DNA of 64,000 nucleotides from Streptomyces sp. AC550_RSS872 (GCF_019049285.1 NZ_JAGMUL010000033.1:1-64000), one strand, 5' to 3'; positions 51,186 to 60,517 are shown, numbered from the stretch's first letter. Translations and numbers: made by a program. Notes: a model not told the origin generated them from the sequence alone.

Positions 51186-52001
51186 CTAGTCGCCCTTGCC
51201 CACCTGGCCGGAGGTCTCCTCCTCCACCTCGGCCATCGCCGGGTCCAGGAGCCGGGACAGGAAGTGGCGGGTGCGTTCGTGCTGGGGGTTGCCGATGACC
51301 TGGTCGGGAGTGCCGTCCTCGACGATCACTCCGCCGTCCATGAAGACGACCCGGTCGGCGACCTCGCGCGCGAAGGTCATCTCGTGGGTGACGACCATCA
51401 TGGTCATGCCCTCGTTCGCCAGCATGCGCATCACCGCCAGTACGTCCCCCACCAGCTCGGGGTCCAGCGCCGACGTCGGCTCGTCGAAGAGCATCACCGC
51501 GGGGCCCATGGCGAGCGCACGGGCGATGGCGACGCGCTGCTGCTGGCCGCCGGAGAGGGAGGCGGGGTACGCCGACGCCTTCTCCGACAGGCCGACGCGC
51601 TCCAGGTTCTCGGCGGCGACCTTCGCGGCGGCGGCCTTGTCCCGCCCCAGGACCCGGCGCTGCGGCAGGGTGAGGTTCTCGGTCACCGTGAGGTGCGGGA
51701 AGAGGTTGAACTGCTGGAAGACCATGCCGATGCCGCGGCGTACGGCGTCGATGTCGACGTCCGGGTCGGTGAGCTCGGCGCCGCCGACGAAGACCTGGCC
51801 CTTGCTGGGCTCCTCCAGCAGGTTCACGCACCGCAGCAGCGTCGACTTGCCCGAGCCGGACGGGCCGATCACACAGACCACCTCGCCCTGCTTGATCTCC
51901 AGGTCGATGCCGCGCAGCACCTCGTTGGCGCCGAAGGACTTGTACAGGCCGCGGACTTCGATCTCCGGCCGGGAGCCCGGGGTCTGGATCTTCTCTGTCA
52001 C
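51186..52001 (-). CDS. polar amino-acid ABC transporter, ATP-binding protein
   Basis: 271 aa. Walker A GPSGSGKST, signature LSGGQQQR, Walker B VMLFDEPTSALD, and the GlnQ-like VVTHEMTFAREVADRVVFM. Last of a three-gene leftward operon; its GTG overlaps the permease stop by 4 bases. Confidence 0.94.
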   Translation of the reverse strand: MTEKIQTPGSRPEIEVRGLYKSFGANEVLRGIDLEIKQGEVVCVIGPSGSGKSTLLRCVNLLEEPSKGQVFVGGAELTDPDVDIDAVRRGIGMVFQQFNLFPHLTVTENLTLPQRRVLGRDKAAAAKVAAENLERVGLSEKASAYPASLSGGQQQRVAIARALAMGPAVMLFDEPTSALDPELVGDVLAVMRMLANEGMTMMVVTHEMTFAREVADRVVFMDGGVIVEDGTPDQVIGNPQHERTRHFLSRLLDPAMAEVEEETSGQVGKGD

Positions 52002-52831
52002 TTCACGGCCTCCTGGGCCTTCGCCTCCATACGGCGCACGACGAAGCCGAGCGGAATGGTCACCAGCAGATAGCACAGGCCCGCGACCAGGATCGGCGTG
52101 GAGTTGGCGGTCTGGCTGGCCAGGTCGCGGCCGAACTTGGACAGCTCGCGCTCCTCCAGCGTGACACCGAGGAACAGCACCAGCGAGGAGTCCTTGAAGA
52201 GCAGGACGAGTTCGTTGGTCAGCGGCGGGAGGATGATCCGGAACGCCTGCGGGATGATGATCGAGATCATGGCCCGGGCGGGCGAGAAGCCGAGCGAACG
52301 CGCCGCCTCCATCTGTCCCTTGGGGACCGCCTGGATGCCCGCGCGGATCGTCTCCGCCATGTAGGCGGCGGCCACCAGGCCGAGCGCGAGTGCCACCTTG
52401 CCGTACGTCCCGCCGGGGATCTCCGTCCCCGGGAAGGCCAGCGGTACGGCGACCCCGATGAAGATGAAGATCAGCAGGGCGGGCAGGCCGCGGAAGATCT
52501 CGATGTAGACGCCGGCCAGCCAGCGGTACGGACCCACGGACGACAGCCGCATCAGCGCGATCACCATGCCGAGCACGAGTCCGACGACGAAGCCGGACAC
52601 GGTGTACAGCACGGTGTTCTTCAGCGCCAGCGTGATGACGTCCGGGAACATCTGCCGGGCGATGTCGCCCTGCGCGAACTGGTTCGCGAGCCGGTCCCAG
52701 TCGGCCGCGACCGCGAAGGCGATCACGGCCGCGACGAAGACGACGTACTGGATGCCGCGCGACAGGCTGCGCTTCTGGCGCCGGGTCAGGCCCTTCTTCT
52801 TCGGCTGGAGTCGTACGTCCGTGCCGGTCAT
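51998..52831 (-). CDS. polar amino-acid ABC transporter, permease
   Basis: 277 aa. Basic N-terminus, then about five or six helices. LKNTVLYTVSGFVVGLVLGMVIALMR and the EAA loop (EAARSLGFSPARAMISIIIPQA) mark a HisM/GlnP-type permease. Couples on both sides with 4-base overlaps. It probably forms a homodimer, since there is one permease gene. Confidence 0.93.
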   Translation of the reverse strand: MTGTDVRLQPKKKGLTRRQKRSLSRGIQYVVFVAAVIAFAVAADWDRLANQFAQGDIARQMFPDVITLALKNTVLYTVSGFVVGLVLGMVIALMRLSSVGPYRWLAGVYIEIFRGLPALLIFIFIGVAVPLAFPGTEIPGGTYGKVALALGLVAAAYMAETIRAGIQAVPKGQMEAARSLGFSPARAMISIIIPQAFRIILPPLTNELVLLFKDSSLVLFLGVTLEERELSKFGRDLASQTANSTPILVAGLCYLLVTIPLGFVVRRMEAKAQEAVK

Positions 52832-53679
52832 GAGGCGGACGGAGACGCGGATGCCGCGGACTCGTCGTACGGGCCGATCCACTGCTCGTACAGCTTCTTG
52901 TACGTGCCGTCGGCCTTGGCGTCCGCGATCGCCTTGTTGATGGCCTGGCGGAGCTTGGTGTTGCCCTTCTTCACCGTGAAGCCGTACTGCTCACCGGTGT
53001 TGATCTGCTCGGCGACCTCGAAGGCGGCCGCGTTGGCCTTGTCCTTCAGCCAGCCCTGGACGACCGGGTAGTCGATGACGACCGCCTGGACCTGGCCGGT
53101 GCGCAGGCCGTTGATCACGGCGTCGGAGGACTCGAAGGAGACCGGGTCCAGGCCCTTGCTCTTGGCGTAGTCCTCGCCGGTGGTCTGCGCCTGGGCGCCG
53201 ACCTTCTTGCCCTTGAGGCCGGCGAAGGACGAGATGCCGCTCTTCTTGTCGACCAGGACGGCCTGGGTGGCCTCGAAGTACGGGTCCGAGAAGTCGACGT
53301 TCTTCTTGCGCTCGTCGGTGATGGTCATGCCGGCGGCGGCGAGGTCGCACTGTCCGGCGTTGAGGGAGCCACCGGTCTTGAAGTTCTCGAAGGGCTGGTC
53401 GACGATCGCCTGCTGCACGCCGAGGTCGTCCGCGACCAGGTCGATCAGCGACACGTCGAAGCCCTGCACCTTGCCGTCGATCTCCGACTGGAAGGGCGGG
53501 TAGGGCAGATGGGTGCAGGTGGTGAGCTGCCCCGCCTTGACGACTTCGACACCGCCGGCCGCCGTCTTCGTACCGCTGCCGCCGTTGCCGTCGGAGGAGC
53601 AGCCGGCCACGAGCACCAGCCCGGCCGTCGCGGTGGTGGCGGCCAGAATGCGGGTCCGGCGCCCGAAGGTCGTCTTCAC
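52828..53679 (-). CDS. solute-binding lipoprotein of a polar amino-acid ABC transporter
   Basis: 283 aa. Lipoprotein signal with lipobox VAGC (Cys27), then a bacterial extracellular solute-binding family 3 fold: FDVSLIDLVADDLGV, DLAAAGMTITDERKKNVDFSDPY, GKKVGAQAQTTGEDYAK, and YKKLYEQWIGPYD. Expected ligands are Glu, Gln, cystine or related; not resolvable here. GTG start behind GGAGGCCCCCC. Confidence 0.93.
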   Translation of the reverse strand: MKTTFGRRTRILAATTATAGLVLVAGCSSDGNGGSGTKTAAGGVEVVKAGQLTTCTHLPYPPFQSEIDGKVQGFDVSLIDLVADDLGVQQAIVDQPFENFKTGGSLNAGQCDLAAAGMTITDERKKNVDFSDPYFEATQAVLVDKKSGISSFAGLKGKKVGAQAQTTGEDYAKSKGLDPVSFESSDAVINGLRTGQVQAVVIDYPVVQGWLKDKANAAAFEVAEQINTGEQYGFTVKKGNTKLRQAINKAIADAKADGTYKKLYEQWIGPYDESAASASPSAS

Positions 53680-53696
53680 GGGGGGCCTCCTGTCAG

Positions 53697-53711
53697 GGAA
53701 CTATGAGTTCC
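53697..53711. promoter_or_regulatory. perfect palindrome at the transporter start site
   Basis: GGAACT-ATG-AGTTCC is a 6+6 inverted repeat. It starts one base past the -10 box (reading leftward), covering the expected transcription start and early leader, where a repressor would block initiation. Confidence 0.6.
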
Positions 53712-53712
53712 G

Positions 53713-53740
53713 ATTATAAGGAGAGGTTTGAGATCCCCAA
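53713..53740 (-). promoter_or_regulatory. promoter of the ABC transporter operon
   Basis: On the minus strand: TTGGGG (53740-53735), 16-base spacer, perfect TATAAT (53718-53713). It is the best sigma-70-type match in the window. The region is AT-rich against its surroundings and lies between divergent genes. Confidence 0.65.
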
Positions 53741-53862
53741 ACCAAACCGATGGCTAAGGGGTCGTTCGACCTAAGAAGTCGGGTGCGGGAAGGGGCGTTG
53801 GGGCTCGCGGTTACGCTCGTCACGTCGTCCCCCGGAGCGAAGAGAGCGAAGAGAGCACCGCC

Positions 53863-54963
53863 GTGACCCACCCCTTCCTGGACCTGGCCCCGCTGAGCGC
53901 CGCCCGATTCGCCGCCATCGAGGACCGGGTGGCGCGGCTGCTCGGTACCGAGCAGGACGTCGTGATCATGCAGGGGGAGGCGCTGCTGCCGCTGGAGGGG
54001 GCGATCCGGGGGACGGCCGGGCCCGGCACGGTCGCGCTGAACGTCATCACCGGCCCCTACGGGCAGACCTTCGGGGACTGGCTGCGTGACTGCGGCGCGA
54101 CCGTGATCGATCTGGCGGTGCCCTTCCACACGGCGGTCACCGCGGACCAGATCCGGGAGGCCTTCGCCGAGCACCCGGAGATCGACTTCGTGTCCCTGGT
54201 GCACGCGGAGGCGGCGACCGGCAACACCAACCCCGTCGCGGAGATCGGTGAGGTCGTGCGGGCGCACGGGGCGCTGTTCTACCTGGACGCGGTGGCGTCG
54301 ATCGGGGCCGAGCCGGTGCTCCCGGACGCGTGGGGTGTGGACCTGTGCGTGATCGGGGCGCAGAAGGCGATGGGCGGGCCGGCCGGGGTGTCGGCGGTGT
54401 CGGTGAGCGAGCGGGCGTGGGCGCGGATGGCGGCGAATCCGCGGGCGCCGCGGCGGTCGTATCTGTCGCTGCTGGACTGGAAGGAGCGGTGGGTCGACGG
54501 CGGGCGGAGGGTGCTGCTGCATGCGCCCGCGCAGTTGGAGATGCTGGCGCTGGAGGCGTGTGTGGAGCGGATCGAGGGGGACGGGCTGGAGGCGGTGATG
54601 GGCCGGCATCAGGCCGCCGCGCTGTCCACTCGGGCCGGGGCGGTGGCCCTTGGCGGGGGGTTGGAGCCGTATGTGCACGACGTCCGGGAGGCTGCTCCGG
54701 TCGCTACGACGTTGAGGGTGCCGGTGGGGGTGGTGGCGTCGGACGTGGTGGCTCGGGCCGTGGCGAGCGATCCGGGGTTGCCGCTGGTCGCCGGGGGTGG
54801 GGCGTTGGCCAAGGAGATGATCCGGGTCAATCACTACGGGGGCGATGCGACGGCGGACGTGGTGCGGGGGTGTGTGGCGGCGCTGGGGGACGCGCTGGCG
54901 GAGCAGGGGCTGGGTGTGGATGTGGAGGGTGCGTTGCGGGCGGTGGACACGGGCTGGCGCTAG
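53863..54963 (+). CDS. class V aminotransferase (alanine-glyoxylate type)
   Basis: 366 aa. PLP lysine K168 in VIGAQKAMGGPAG; LDAVASIGAEPV and SLVHAEAATGNTNPV are fold-type I class V markers close to serine-glyoxylate/AGXT and purine-catabolism PucG. GTG start. Divergent from the ABC transporter (183-base gap with short GAAGAGAGC repeats). Substrate not determinable. Confidence 0.85.
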   Translation: MTHPFLDLAPLSAARFAAIEDRVARLLGTEQDVVIMQGEALLPLEGAIRGTAGPGTVALNVITGPYGQTFGDWLRDCGATVIDLAVPFHTAVTADQIREAFAEHPEIDFVSLVHAEAATGNTNPVAEIGEVVRAHGALFYLDAVASIGAEPVLPDAWGVDLCVIGAQKAMGGPAGVSAVSVSERAWARMAANPRAPRRSYLSLLDWKERWVDGGRRVLLHAPAQLEMLALEACVERIEGDGLEAVMGRHQAAALSTRAGAVALGGGLEPYVHDVREAAPVATTLRVPVGVVASDVVARAVASDPGLPLVAGGGALAKEMIRVNHYGGDATADVVRGCVAALGDALAEQGLGVDVEGALRAVDTGWR

Positions 54964-54970
54964 GGGCCTT

Positions 54971-55073
54971 TCTCGCCCCCGCCGCCCCTACCCGTCCCGT
55001 CCCTGGGGGCTGCGCCCCCAGACCCCCGCTGTCGGCCCTCCGGGCCTCGTCCTCAAACGCCGGACGGGCTGAA
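54971..55073. repeat. dispersed intergenic repeat B, copy 3
   Basis: Same blocks as the cobB insert: CGCCCCCGCCGCCCCTACCC, a CTGGGGGCTGCGCCCCCAG dyad, CCTCGTCCTCAAACGCCGGA, CGGGCTGAAA. It fills the space between aminotransferase and DinB-like genes. Confidence 0.85.
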
Positions 55074-55158
55074 ATACCCAGCCCCTCCGGTGTTTGGCGA
55101 AAGACTTGGCCTGCGCGCCGGGTGGTCTGGGTCCGGGCCGCCATGCAACGCTCCCGGT

Positions 55159-55701
55159 ATGACCACCACCGACGCGCCCGCCCCCATGAACCTCCCCGAC
55201 GGTCGCCCCATCCCCCTCACGACCGGCGACGAGCGCCCCATGCTGGAGAGCTGGCTGGACTTCCACCGCGCCACGCTGGAGCTGAAGTGTGCGGGGCTGG
55301 GCGACGCCCAGGTACGGCTGGCCTCCGCCGAGCCCTCGGGGCTGACCCTGCTCGGTCTGGTGCAGCACCTCGCGGAGTGTGAGCGGAACTGGTTCCAGCG
55401 GGTGGCGGGCGGGGTGGACGTGCCGCCGGTGTACGGGGAGGGCAACGGGAGCGGATACGCCCTCGACGCCGGGCGCGGGATCGGCGAGGCGCTGGATGTG
55501 TGGCGGCGGGAGATCGCGCGGGGGCGGGAAGTCTGTGGCGCGCGGGCTCTGGACAGCGTGGGGCGGATCGAGGACGGGCCGATGGCAGGGGTCGAGGTCA
55601 GTCTGCGGTGGGTGCTCATTCACATGATCGAGGAGTACGCGCGGCACAACGGCCACGCCGATATTCTGCGAGAACGTATCGACGGTGTAACCGGAGCCTA
55701 A
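55159..55701 (+). CDS. DinB/DUF664-family protein
   Basis: 180 aa, four-helix bundle. LVQHLAECERNWFQRV and IHMIEEYARHNGHADILRE carry the three His of the DUF664 metal site. Possibly a thiol-dependent (mycothiol/bacillithiol) enzyme fold; activity unknown. ATG 55159 is the first in front of the domain. Confidence 0.82.
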   Translation: MTTTDAPAPMNLPDGRPIPLTTGDERPMLESWLDFHRATLELKCAGLGDAQVRLASAEPSGLTLLGLVQHLAECERNWFQRVAGGVDVPPVYGEGNGSGYALDAGRGIGEALDVWRREIARGREVCGARALDSVGRIEDGPMAGVEVSLRWVLIHMIEEYARHNGHADILRERIDGVTGA

Positions 55702-56007
55702 ATTCAACTTAATTCCGGGAATTCTTTTCAGGGCAGCTTCCCATCCTCTTCTGCCCGCTTTCTCCAAAGCTAAACGCAAAGATTTCGCGAACGCCATCCG
55801 TACCAATTCGGGCAGATCTCGTAAGAGTTACATGGCTGTGACGCGTTCCACACCGTGACCGTTTTGGGTGGGATTTAGAGGGTGAAATCGGGCACTTCAC
55901 CCCAGCATGGCACCACCCCTCACGCCCGCGTGATAACACACCCACGGCCCATACGTAACCCCGCACGGCCATGCAATTTCAATTTTCCCTCGGTAAATTC
56001 AATTCGC
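55702..56007. promoter_or_regulatory. AT-richer leader of the ectoine operon
   Basis: This 306-base gap has no gene. It is notably less GC-rich than its neighbours. Marks: palindrome AATTCCGGGAATT (55711-55723), GGGTGAA/TTCACCC hairpin (55880-55902), and direct AATTTCAATTTTCCC...AAATTCAATTCG repeats ending at the ectA ATG. The ectA transcript may be short-leadered or leaderless. Osmotic control is expected but no specific operator is known to me here. Confidence 0.4.
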
Positions 56008-56514
56008 ATGACTGCCGCACAAGCAGACCTGCAAATCGACCGTCCGGCGGTGGCCGACGGGGCCGCGCTGTGGCGGATTGCCAGAGACTCCAAGGCCCTC
56101 GACCTCAACTCGTCGTACAGCTATCTGCTGTGGTGCCGCGACTTCGCCGGCACGTCGGCCGTCGCCCGCGACGAGCGCGGGGAGCCGGTCGGCTTCGTCA
56201 CCGGATACGTACGGCCGGAGCGACCGGGCACCCTGCTCGTCTGGCAGGTGGCCGTGGACGACGCCTACCGCGGACGCGGCATCGCCGGCGCACTGCTCGA
56301 CGGGCTCGTCGCACGCGTCGTTGCCGAGCACGGCGTCACGAGCGTCGAGACCACCATCACACCCGGCAACATCGCCTCCGAGCGCCTGTTCGACGCCTTC
56401 GCCGCGCGGCACGGTGCCGCTCTGGAGCGCGAGGTGCTGTTCTCCACCAGCCTGTTCCCCGACGGGCCGCACGACCCCGAGGTCCTGTACCGCATCGGTC
56501 CCCTCTCCCTCTGA
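56008..56514 (+). CDS. ectA: diaminobutyrate acetyltransferase
   Basis: 168 aa GNAT. Acetylates L-2,4-diaminobutyrate at N-gamma. VDDAYRGRGIAGALLDGL is the acetyl-CoA binding loop; LDLNSSYSYLLWCRDFA is a conserved EctA block. ATG 56008 is chosen for the family start. First of ectABCD. Confidence 0.94.
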   Translation: MTAAQADLQIDRPAVADGAALWRIARDSKALDLNSSYSYLLWCRDFAGTSAVARDERGEPVGFVTGYVRPERPGTLLVWQVAVDDAYRGRGIAGALLDGLVARVVAEHGVTSVETTITPGNIASERLFDAFAARHGAALEREVLFSTSLFPDGPHDPEVLYRIGPLSL

Positions 56515-56557
56515 CGACCACCACGCACTCCCCCCACGCAACGAGGAGCGATTCGTC

Positions 56558-57829
56558 GTGACCATCACCCAGCCCGACCTCAGCGTCTTCGAGACCCTGG
56601 AGTCCGAGGTGCGCAGCTACTGCCGCGGCTGGCCCACCGTCTTCGACCGTGCTCGGGGCAGCCGTATGTACGACGAGGACGGCCACGAGTACCTGGACTT
56701 CTTCGCCGGCGCCGGTTCGCTGAACTACGGACACAACAACCCCGTCCTGAAACGGGCGTTGATCGACTACCTGGAGCGGGACGGCGTCACGCACGGGCTC
56801 GACATGTCCACGAGCGCCAAGCGGGCCTTCCTGCAAACCTTCCAGGACCTGGTGCTGCGGCCGCGTGACCTGCCGTACAAGGTCATGTTCCCGGGACCGA
56901 CCGGGACGAACGCCGTCGAGTCGGCGCTGAAACTGGCCCGGAAGGTGAAGGGGCGCGAGGCCATCGTCTCGTTCACCAACGCCTTCCACGGGATGTCGCT
57001 CGGCTCCCTCGCCGTCACCGGCAACGCCTTCAAGCGGGCCGGCGCCGGGATCCCGCTCGTGCACGGCACGCCCATGCCGTTCGACAACTACTTCGACGGC
57101 ACGGTCGAGGACTTCCTGTGGTTCGAGCGGCTGCTCGAGGACCAGGGGTCCGGGCTGAACAAGCCCGCCGCCGTGATCGTCGAGACCGTGCAGGGCGAGG
57201 GCGGCATCAACGTCGCCCGCCCGGAGTGGCTGCGCGCGCTCGCCGAGCTGTGCGAGCGGCAGGACATGCTGCTCATCGTCGACGACATCCAGATGGGGTG
57301 CGGGCGTACCGGTGCCTTCTTCTCGTTCGAGGAGGCCGGCATCACCCCCGACATCGTCACCGTCTCGAAGTCGATCAGCGGCTACGGACTGCCCATGTCC
57401 CTGTGCCTGTTCAAGCCCGAGCTGGACATCTGGGAGCCGGGCGAGCACAACGGCACCTTCCGCGGCAACAACCCCGCCTTCGTCACCGCCACCGCCGCCC
57501 TGGAGGCGTACTGGGCGGACGGGTCCGCGATGGAGAAGCAGACCCAGGGGCGCGGCGAGCAGATCGAGCAGGCGCTCATCTCCATCACCGAGGAGAACCT
57601 CGCCGACGTCAAGGAGTACCGCGGGCGCGGGCTCGTGTGGGGCCTGGAGTTCCACGACAAGGAGCGCGCCGGACGCGTCGCGCACCGAGCCTTCGAACTC
57701 GGGCTGCTCATCGAGACGTCGGGCCCCGAGAGCGAGGTCGTGAAGCTGCTTCCGGCGCTCACGATCACCCCGGAAGAGCTGGACGAGGGACTCAGCGTCC
57801 TCGCCCGCTCCGTCCGGGAAACCATCTGA
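56558..57829 (+). CDS. ectB: diaminobutyrate--2-oxoglutarate transaminase
   Basis: 423 aa, class III aminotransferase. PLP lysine K271 in VTVSKSISGYGLP; VEVDDIQMGCGRTG-type motif (IVDDIQMGCGRTGAFF), FPGPTGTNAVESALKLAR. Converts aspartate-semialdehyde to diaminobutyrate. GTG follows ACGAGGAGCG. Confidence 0.96.
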   Translation: MTITQPDLSVFETLESEVRSYCRGWPTVFDRARGSRMYDEDGHEYLDFFAGAGSLNYGHNNPVLKRALIDYLERDGVTHGLDMSTSAKRAFLQTFQDLVLRPRDLPYKVMFPGPTGTNAVESALKLARKVKGREAIVSFTNAFHGMSLGSLAVTGNAFKRAGAGIPLVHGTPMPFDNYFDGTVEDFLWFERLLEDQGSGLNKPAAVIVETVQGEGGINVARPEWLRALAELCERQDMLLIVDDIQMGCGRTGAFFSFEEAGITPDIVTVSKSISGYGLPMSLCLFKPELDIWEPGEHNGTFRGNNPAFVTATAALEAYWADGSAMEKQTQGRGEQIEQALISITEENLADVKEYRGRGLVWGLEFHDKERAGRVAHRAFELGLLIETSGPESEVVKLLPALTITPEELDEGLSVLARSVRETI

Positions 57830-57857
57830 AACACCACCTAGGAGGCATCGCAGCACC

Positions 57858-58262
57858 GTGATCGTCCGTTCGTTCAAGGACATCGAAGGAACCGACCGCC
57901 ATGTGAAGTCGGCGTCGGGCACCTGGGAGAGCAAACGCATCGTCCTCGCCAAGGAGCGGGTCGGCTTCTCGCTCCACGAGACGATCCTGTACGCGGGTAC
58001 GGAGACGTCGATGTGGTACGCGAACCACATCGAGGCCGTCGTCTGCGTCGAGGGCGAGGCCGAGCTGACCGACCACGAGACCGGGCGGACGCACGCGATC
58101 ACGCCCGGGACCATGTACCTCCTGGACGGCCACGAGAGGCACACGCTGCGGATCAAGGAGGACTTCCGCTGCATCTGCGTCTTCAACCCGCCCGTGACCG
58201 GCCGGGAGGACCACGACGAGAACGGCGTCTACCCGCTGCTCACCGAGCCCGAGGAGGTGTGA
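57858..58262 (+). CDS. ectC: ectoine synthase
   Basis: 134 aa cupin. Cyclises N-gamma-acetyl-diaminobutyrate. ETSMWYANHIEAVVCVEGEAEL and YLLDGHERHTLRIKEDFRCICVFNPP are family signatures with the metal-binding residues. GTG after AGGAGGCATCGCAGCACC. Confidence 0.96.
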   Translation: MIVRSFKDIEGTDRHVKSASGTWESKRIVLAKERVGFSLHETILYAGTETSMWYANHIEAVVCVEGEAELTDHETGRTHAITPGTMYLLDGHERHTLRIKEDFRCICVFNPPVTGREDHDENGVYPLLTEPEEV

Positions 58263-58269
58263 GAAACCC

Positions 58270-59172
58270 ATGACCACCGCCATGACCGCAAACGTCACCG
58301 ATCTCTACCCCAGCCGCGGCGCCACCGAGGTGTCGACCCCGCGCCAGGACCCCGTCGTGTGGGGCTCCCCCGATACGCCGGGCCCGATCGCGACCACCGA
58401 ACTCCAGTCCTTCGAGCGCGACGGCTTCCTCGCCATCGACCAGCTCATCACCGAGGACGAGGTCGCGGTCTACGCGCAGGAGCTGGAGCGGCTGGTCACC
58501 GACCCGGGGATCCGTGCGGACGAGCGCTCGATCATCGAGCCGAAGTCCAAGGAGATCCGGTCCGTCTTCGAAGTGCACCGGATCAGCGAGGTGTTCGCGC
58601 GTCTGGTGCGCGACGAGCGGGTCGTCGGCCGGGCACGGCAGATCCTCGGCTCGGACGTGTACGTCCACCAGTCGCGGATCAACGTCAAGCCGGGCTTCGG
58701 GGCGAGCGGCTTCTACTGGCACTCGGACTTCGAGACCTGGCACGCCGAGGACGGTCTGCCCAACATGCGGACGGTGTCCGTCTCGATCGCGCTGACCGAG
58801 AACTACGACACCAACGGCGGGCTCATGATCATGCCCGGCTCGCACCGGACCTTCCTCGGGTGTGCGGGAGCCACGCCGAAGGACAACTACAAGAAGTCCC
58901 TCCAGATGCAGGACGCGGGCACGCCCTCCGACGAGGCGCTGACCAAGATGGCCTCCGAGTACGGCATCAAGCTCTTCACGGGCAAGGCCGGTTCGGCGAC
59001 CTGGTTCGACTGCAACTGCATGCACGGCTCCGGCGACAACATCACGCCGTTCCCGCGCAGCAACGTGTTCATCGTGTTCAACAGCGTCGAGAACGCGGCC
59101 GTGGAGCCTTTCGCGGCTCCGGTACGACGGCCTGAATTCATCGGCGCGCGGGACTTCACGCCGGTGAGGTGA
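58270..59172 (+). CDS. ectD: ectoine 5-hydroxylase
   Basis: 300 aa, Fe(II)/2-oxoglutarate dioxygenase. Iron triad: His and Asp in FYWHSDFETW and His in MHGSGDNITPFPRSN. Also HQSRINVKPGF. Makes 5-hydroxyectoine. Starts 7 bases after ectC. Confidence 0.95.
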   Translation: MTTAMTANVTDLYPSRGATEVSTPRQDPVVWGSPDTPGPIATTELQSFERDGFLAIDQLITEDEVAVYAQELERLVTDPGIRADERSIIEPKSKEIRSVFEVHRISEVFARLVRDERVVGRARQILGSDVYVHQSRINVKPGFGASGFYWHSDFETWHAEDGLPNMRTVSVSIALTENYDTNGGLMIMPGSHRTFLGCAGATPKDNYKKSLQMQDAGTPSDEALTKMASEYGIKLFTGKAGSATWFDCNCMHGSGDNITPFPRSNVFIVFNSVENAAVEPFAAPVRRPEFIGARDFTPVR

Positions 59173-59207
59173 CGCTGCGCTGGGCTGGGCGGTGCGCCTG
59201 AGGGCTC

Positions 59208-59451
59208 GGGGGGCTGGTTGCGTGGCGAGTGCCGCTGCGTTGTGGCTGGTCGCGCCCACGCGGCGGAGCCGCAATCGATACAGCCCCGCGCCCCTCGGGC
59301 GGCTGCGCCGCCTGGGTCGCCCAACAGCTCGGGGGGCGCGGGTTGTGTGGCGAGTGCCGCTGTGTTGTGGCTGGTCGCGCCCACGCGGCGGAGCCGCACA
59401 TCGGTACAGCCCCGCGCCCCTTGAGGCGGCTCCGCCGCCCCAGGGGCGCCC
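59208..59451. repeat. repeat A, two tandem copies (125-bp period)
   Basis: GTGGCGAGTGCCGCTG at 59222 and 59347 each lead into TTGTGGCTGGTCGCGCCCAC, GCGGCGGAGCCGCA, ACAGCCCCGCGCCCC and a GC-rich dyad (GGCGGCTGCGCCGCC; GGCGGCTCCGCCGCC). Fills the ectD/aminotransferase gap, both genes converging on it. Confidence 0.85.
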
Positions 59452-59464
59452 CGCCGGTGGTTCC

Positions 59465-60517
59465 TCAGGAGGACAGGACGTCCAACAGGCGTTCGACGTC
59501 GGCCGCCGTGTTGTAGAGGTGGAAGGCCGCGCGCAGGTTGCCCGCGCGGTTGGAGACCTCGATGCCGGCCGCGCTCAGATCGGGCTGGCGGTGGCCGAGT
59601 CCGGGCACGGAGACGATCGCCGAGCCGGGTGCGGGCACCGGTTCGTGGCCGAGGGTCGCGAGGCCCGCGCGGAAGCGGTCGGCGAGGTCGAGGTCGTGGG
59701 CCTGGATGGCGGACACGCCGAGTTCCTCGATGAGCTCCAGCGAGGTGCGCAGCCCGGCGTGGCTGAAGAGGCTGGGGCTGATGTCGAAGCGCCGGGCGGA
59801 GTGGGCGAGGTCCTGGACGGGGCCGTAGCAGCTGTCCCAGGGGAGCTCCCCGGCGACCCAGCCGGCGAGCAGCGGGGTCAGCCCGCCGAAGTCCTCGGGG
59901 ACGACGCAGAACGCGGCCCCGTGCGGGCCCAGCAGCCACTTGAAACCGACGGCGGCGACGAAGTCGTGCTCGCCCGCCTCCAGCGGAAGCCAGCCCACCG
60001 ACTGGGAGGCGTCGACGTAGGTGCGTGCCCCGTGCGCCTCGGCTGCCGCGCGCACCGCGGGCAGGTCGGCGATCCGGCCGTCGGCGGACTGGGCGGCGCT
60101 GACCGCGACGAGGGCGGTGTCCGGGCGGACGGACTCGGCGAGGCGCTCCAGCGGGAGGGCGCGGACCTTGAGGTCGCCGCGCATGTGGAAGGGGTTCACG
60201 AGGGAGGCGAAGTCGGCCTCCGCGGTGAGGACTTCGGCTCCGGCGGGCAGCGAGGCGGCGATCAGCCCGCCGTACTCGGCGACCGAGGCCCCGGTCGAGA
60301 CCCGCTCGACGGGCACTCCGGCCAGCCGGGCGAAGGAGGCGCGGACGGCCTCCACGTCCTCGTACAGGGGACCGAGCGGCGTGCCCTCGGCCCGCATCCG
60401 CACGGCCCGGTCCAGGGCGGTGACGGTGCGGGCCGGCAGCAGGGCGTTGCTCGCGGTGTTGAGATAGACGTTCTTCGGGGCGAACTCGGCACGGACCAGG
60501 CTCTCGAAGGTCTCCAT
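59465..60517 (-). CDS. class V aminotransferase-fold protein
   Basis: 350 aa. PLP lysine in AVGFKWLLGPHG; VYLNTASNALLPART and TYVDASQSVGWLPLE are cysteine-desulfurase/kynureninase-like (IscS-superfamily) blocks. ATG 60517 is chosen; ATG 60553 is an alternative with a TATAAG-like -10 about 60 bases upstream. Substrate unknown. Confidence 0.85.
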   Translation of the reverse strand: METFESLVRAEFAPKNVYLNTASNALLPARTVTALDRAVRMRAEGTPLGPLYEDVEAVRASFARLAGVPVERVSTGASVAEYGGLIAASLPAGAEVLTAEADFASLVNPFHMRGDLKVRALPLERLAESVRPDTALVAVSAAQSADGRIADLPAVRAAAEAHGARTYVDASQSVGWLPLEAGEHDFVAAVGFKWLLGPHGAAFCVVPEDFGGLTPLLAGWVAGELPWDSCYGPVQDLAHSARRFDISPSLFSHAGLRTSLELIEELGVSAIQAHDLDLADRFRAGLATLGHEPVPAPGSAIVSVPGLGHRQPDLSAAGIEVSNRAGNLRAAFHLYNTAADVERLLDVLSS

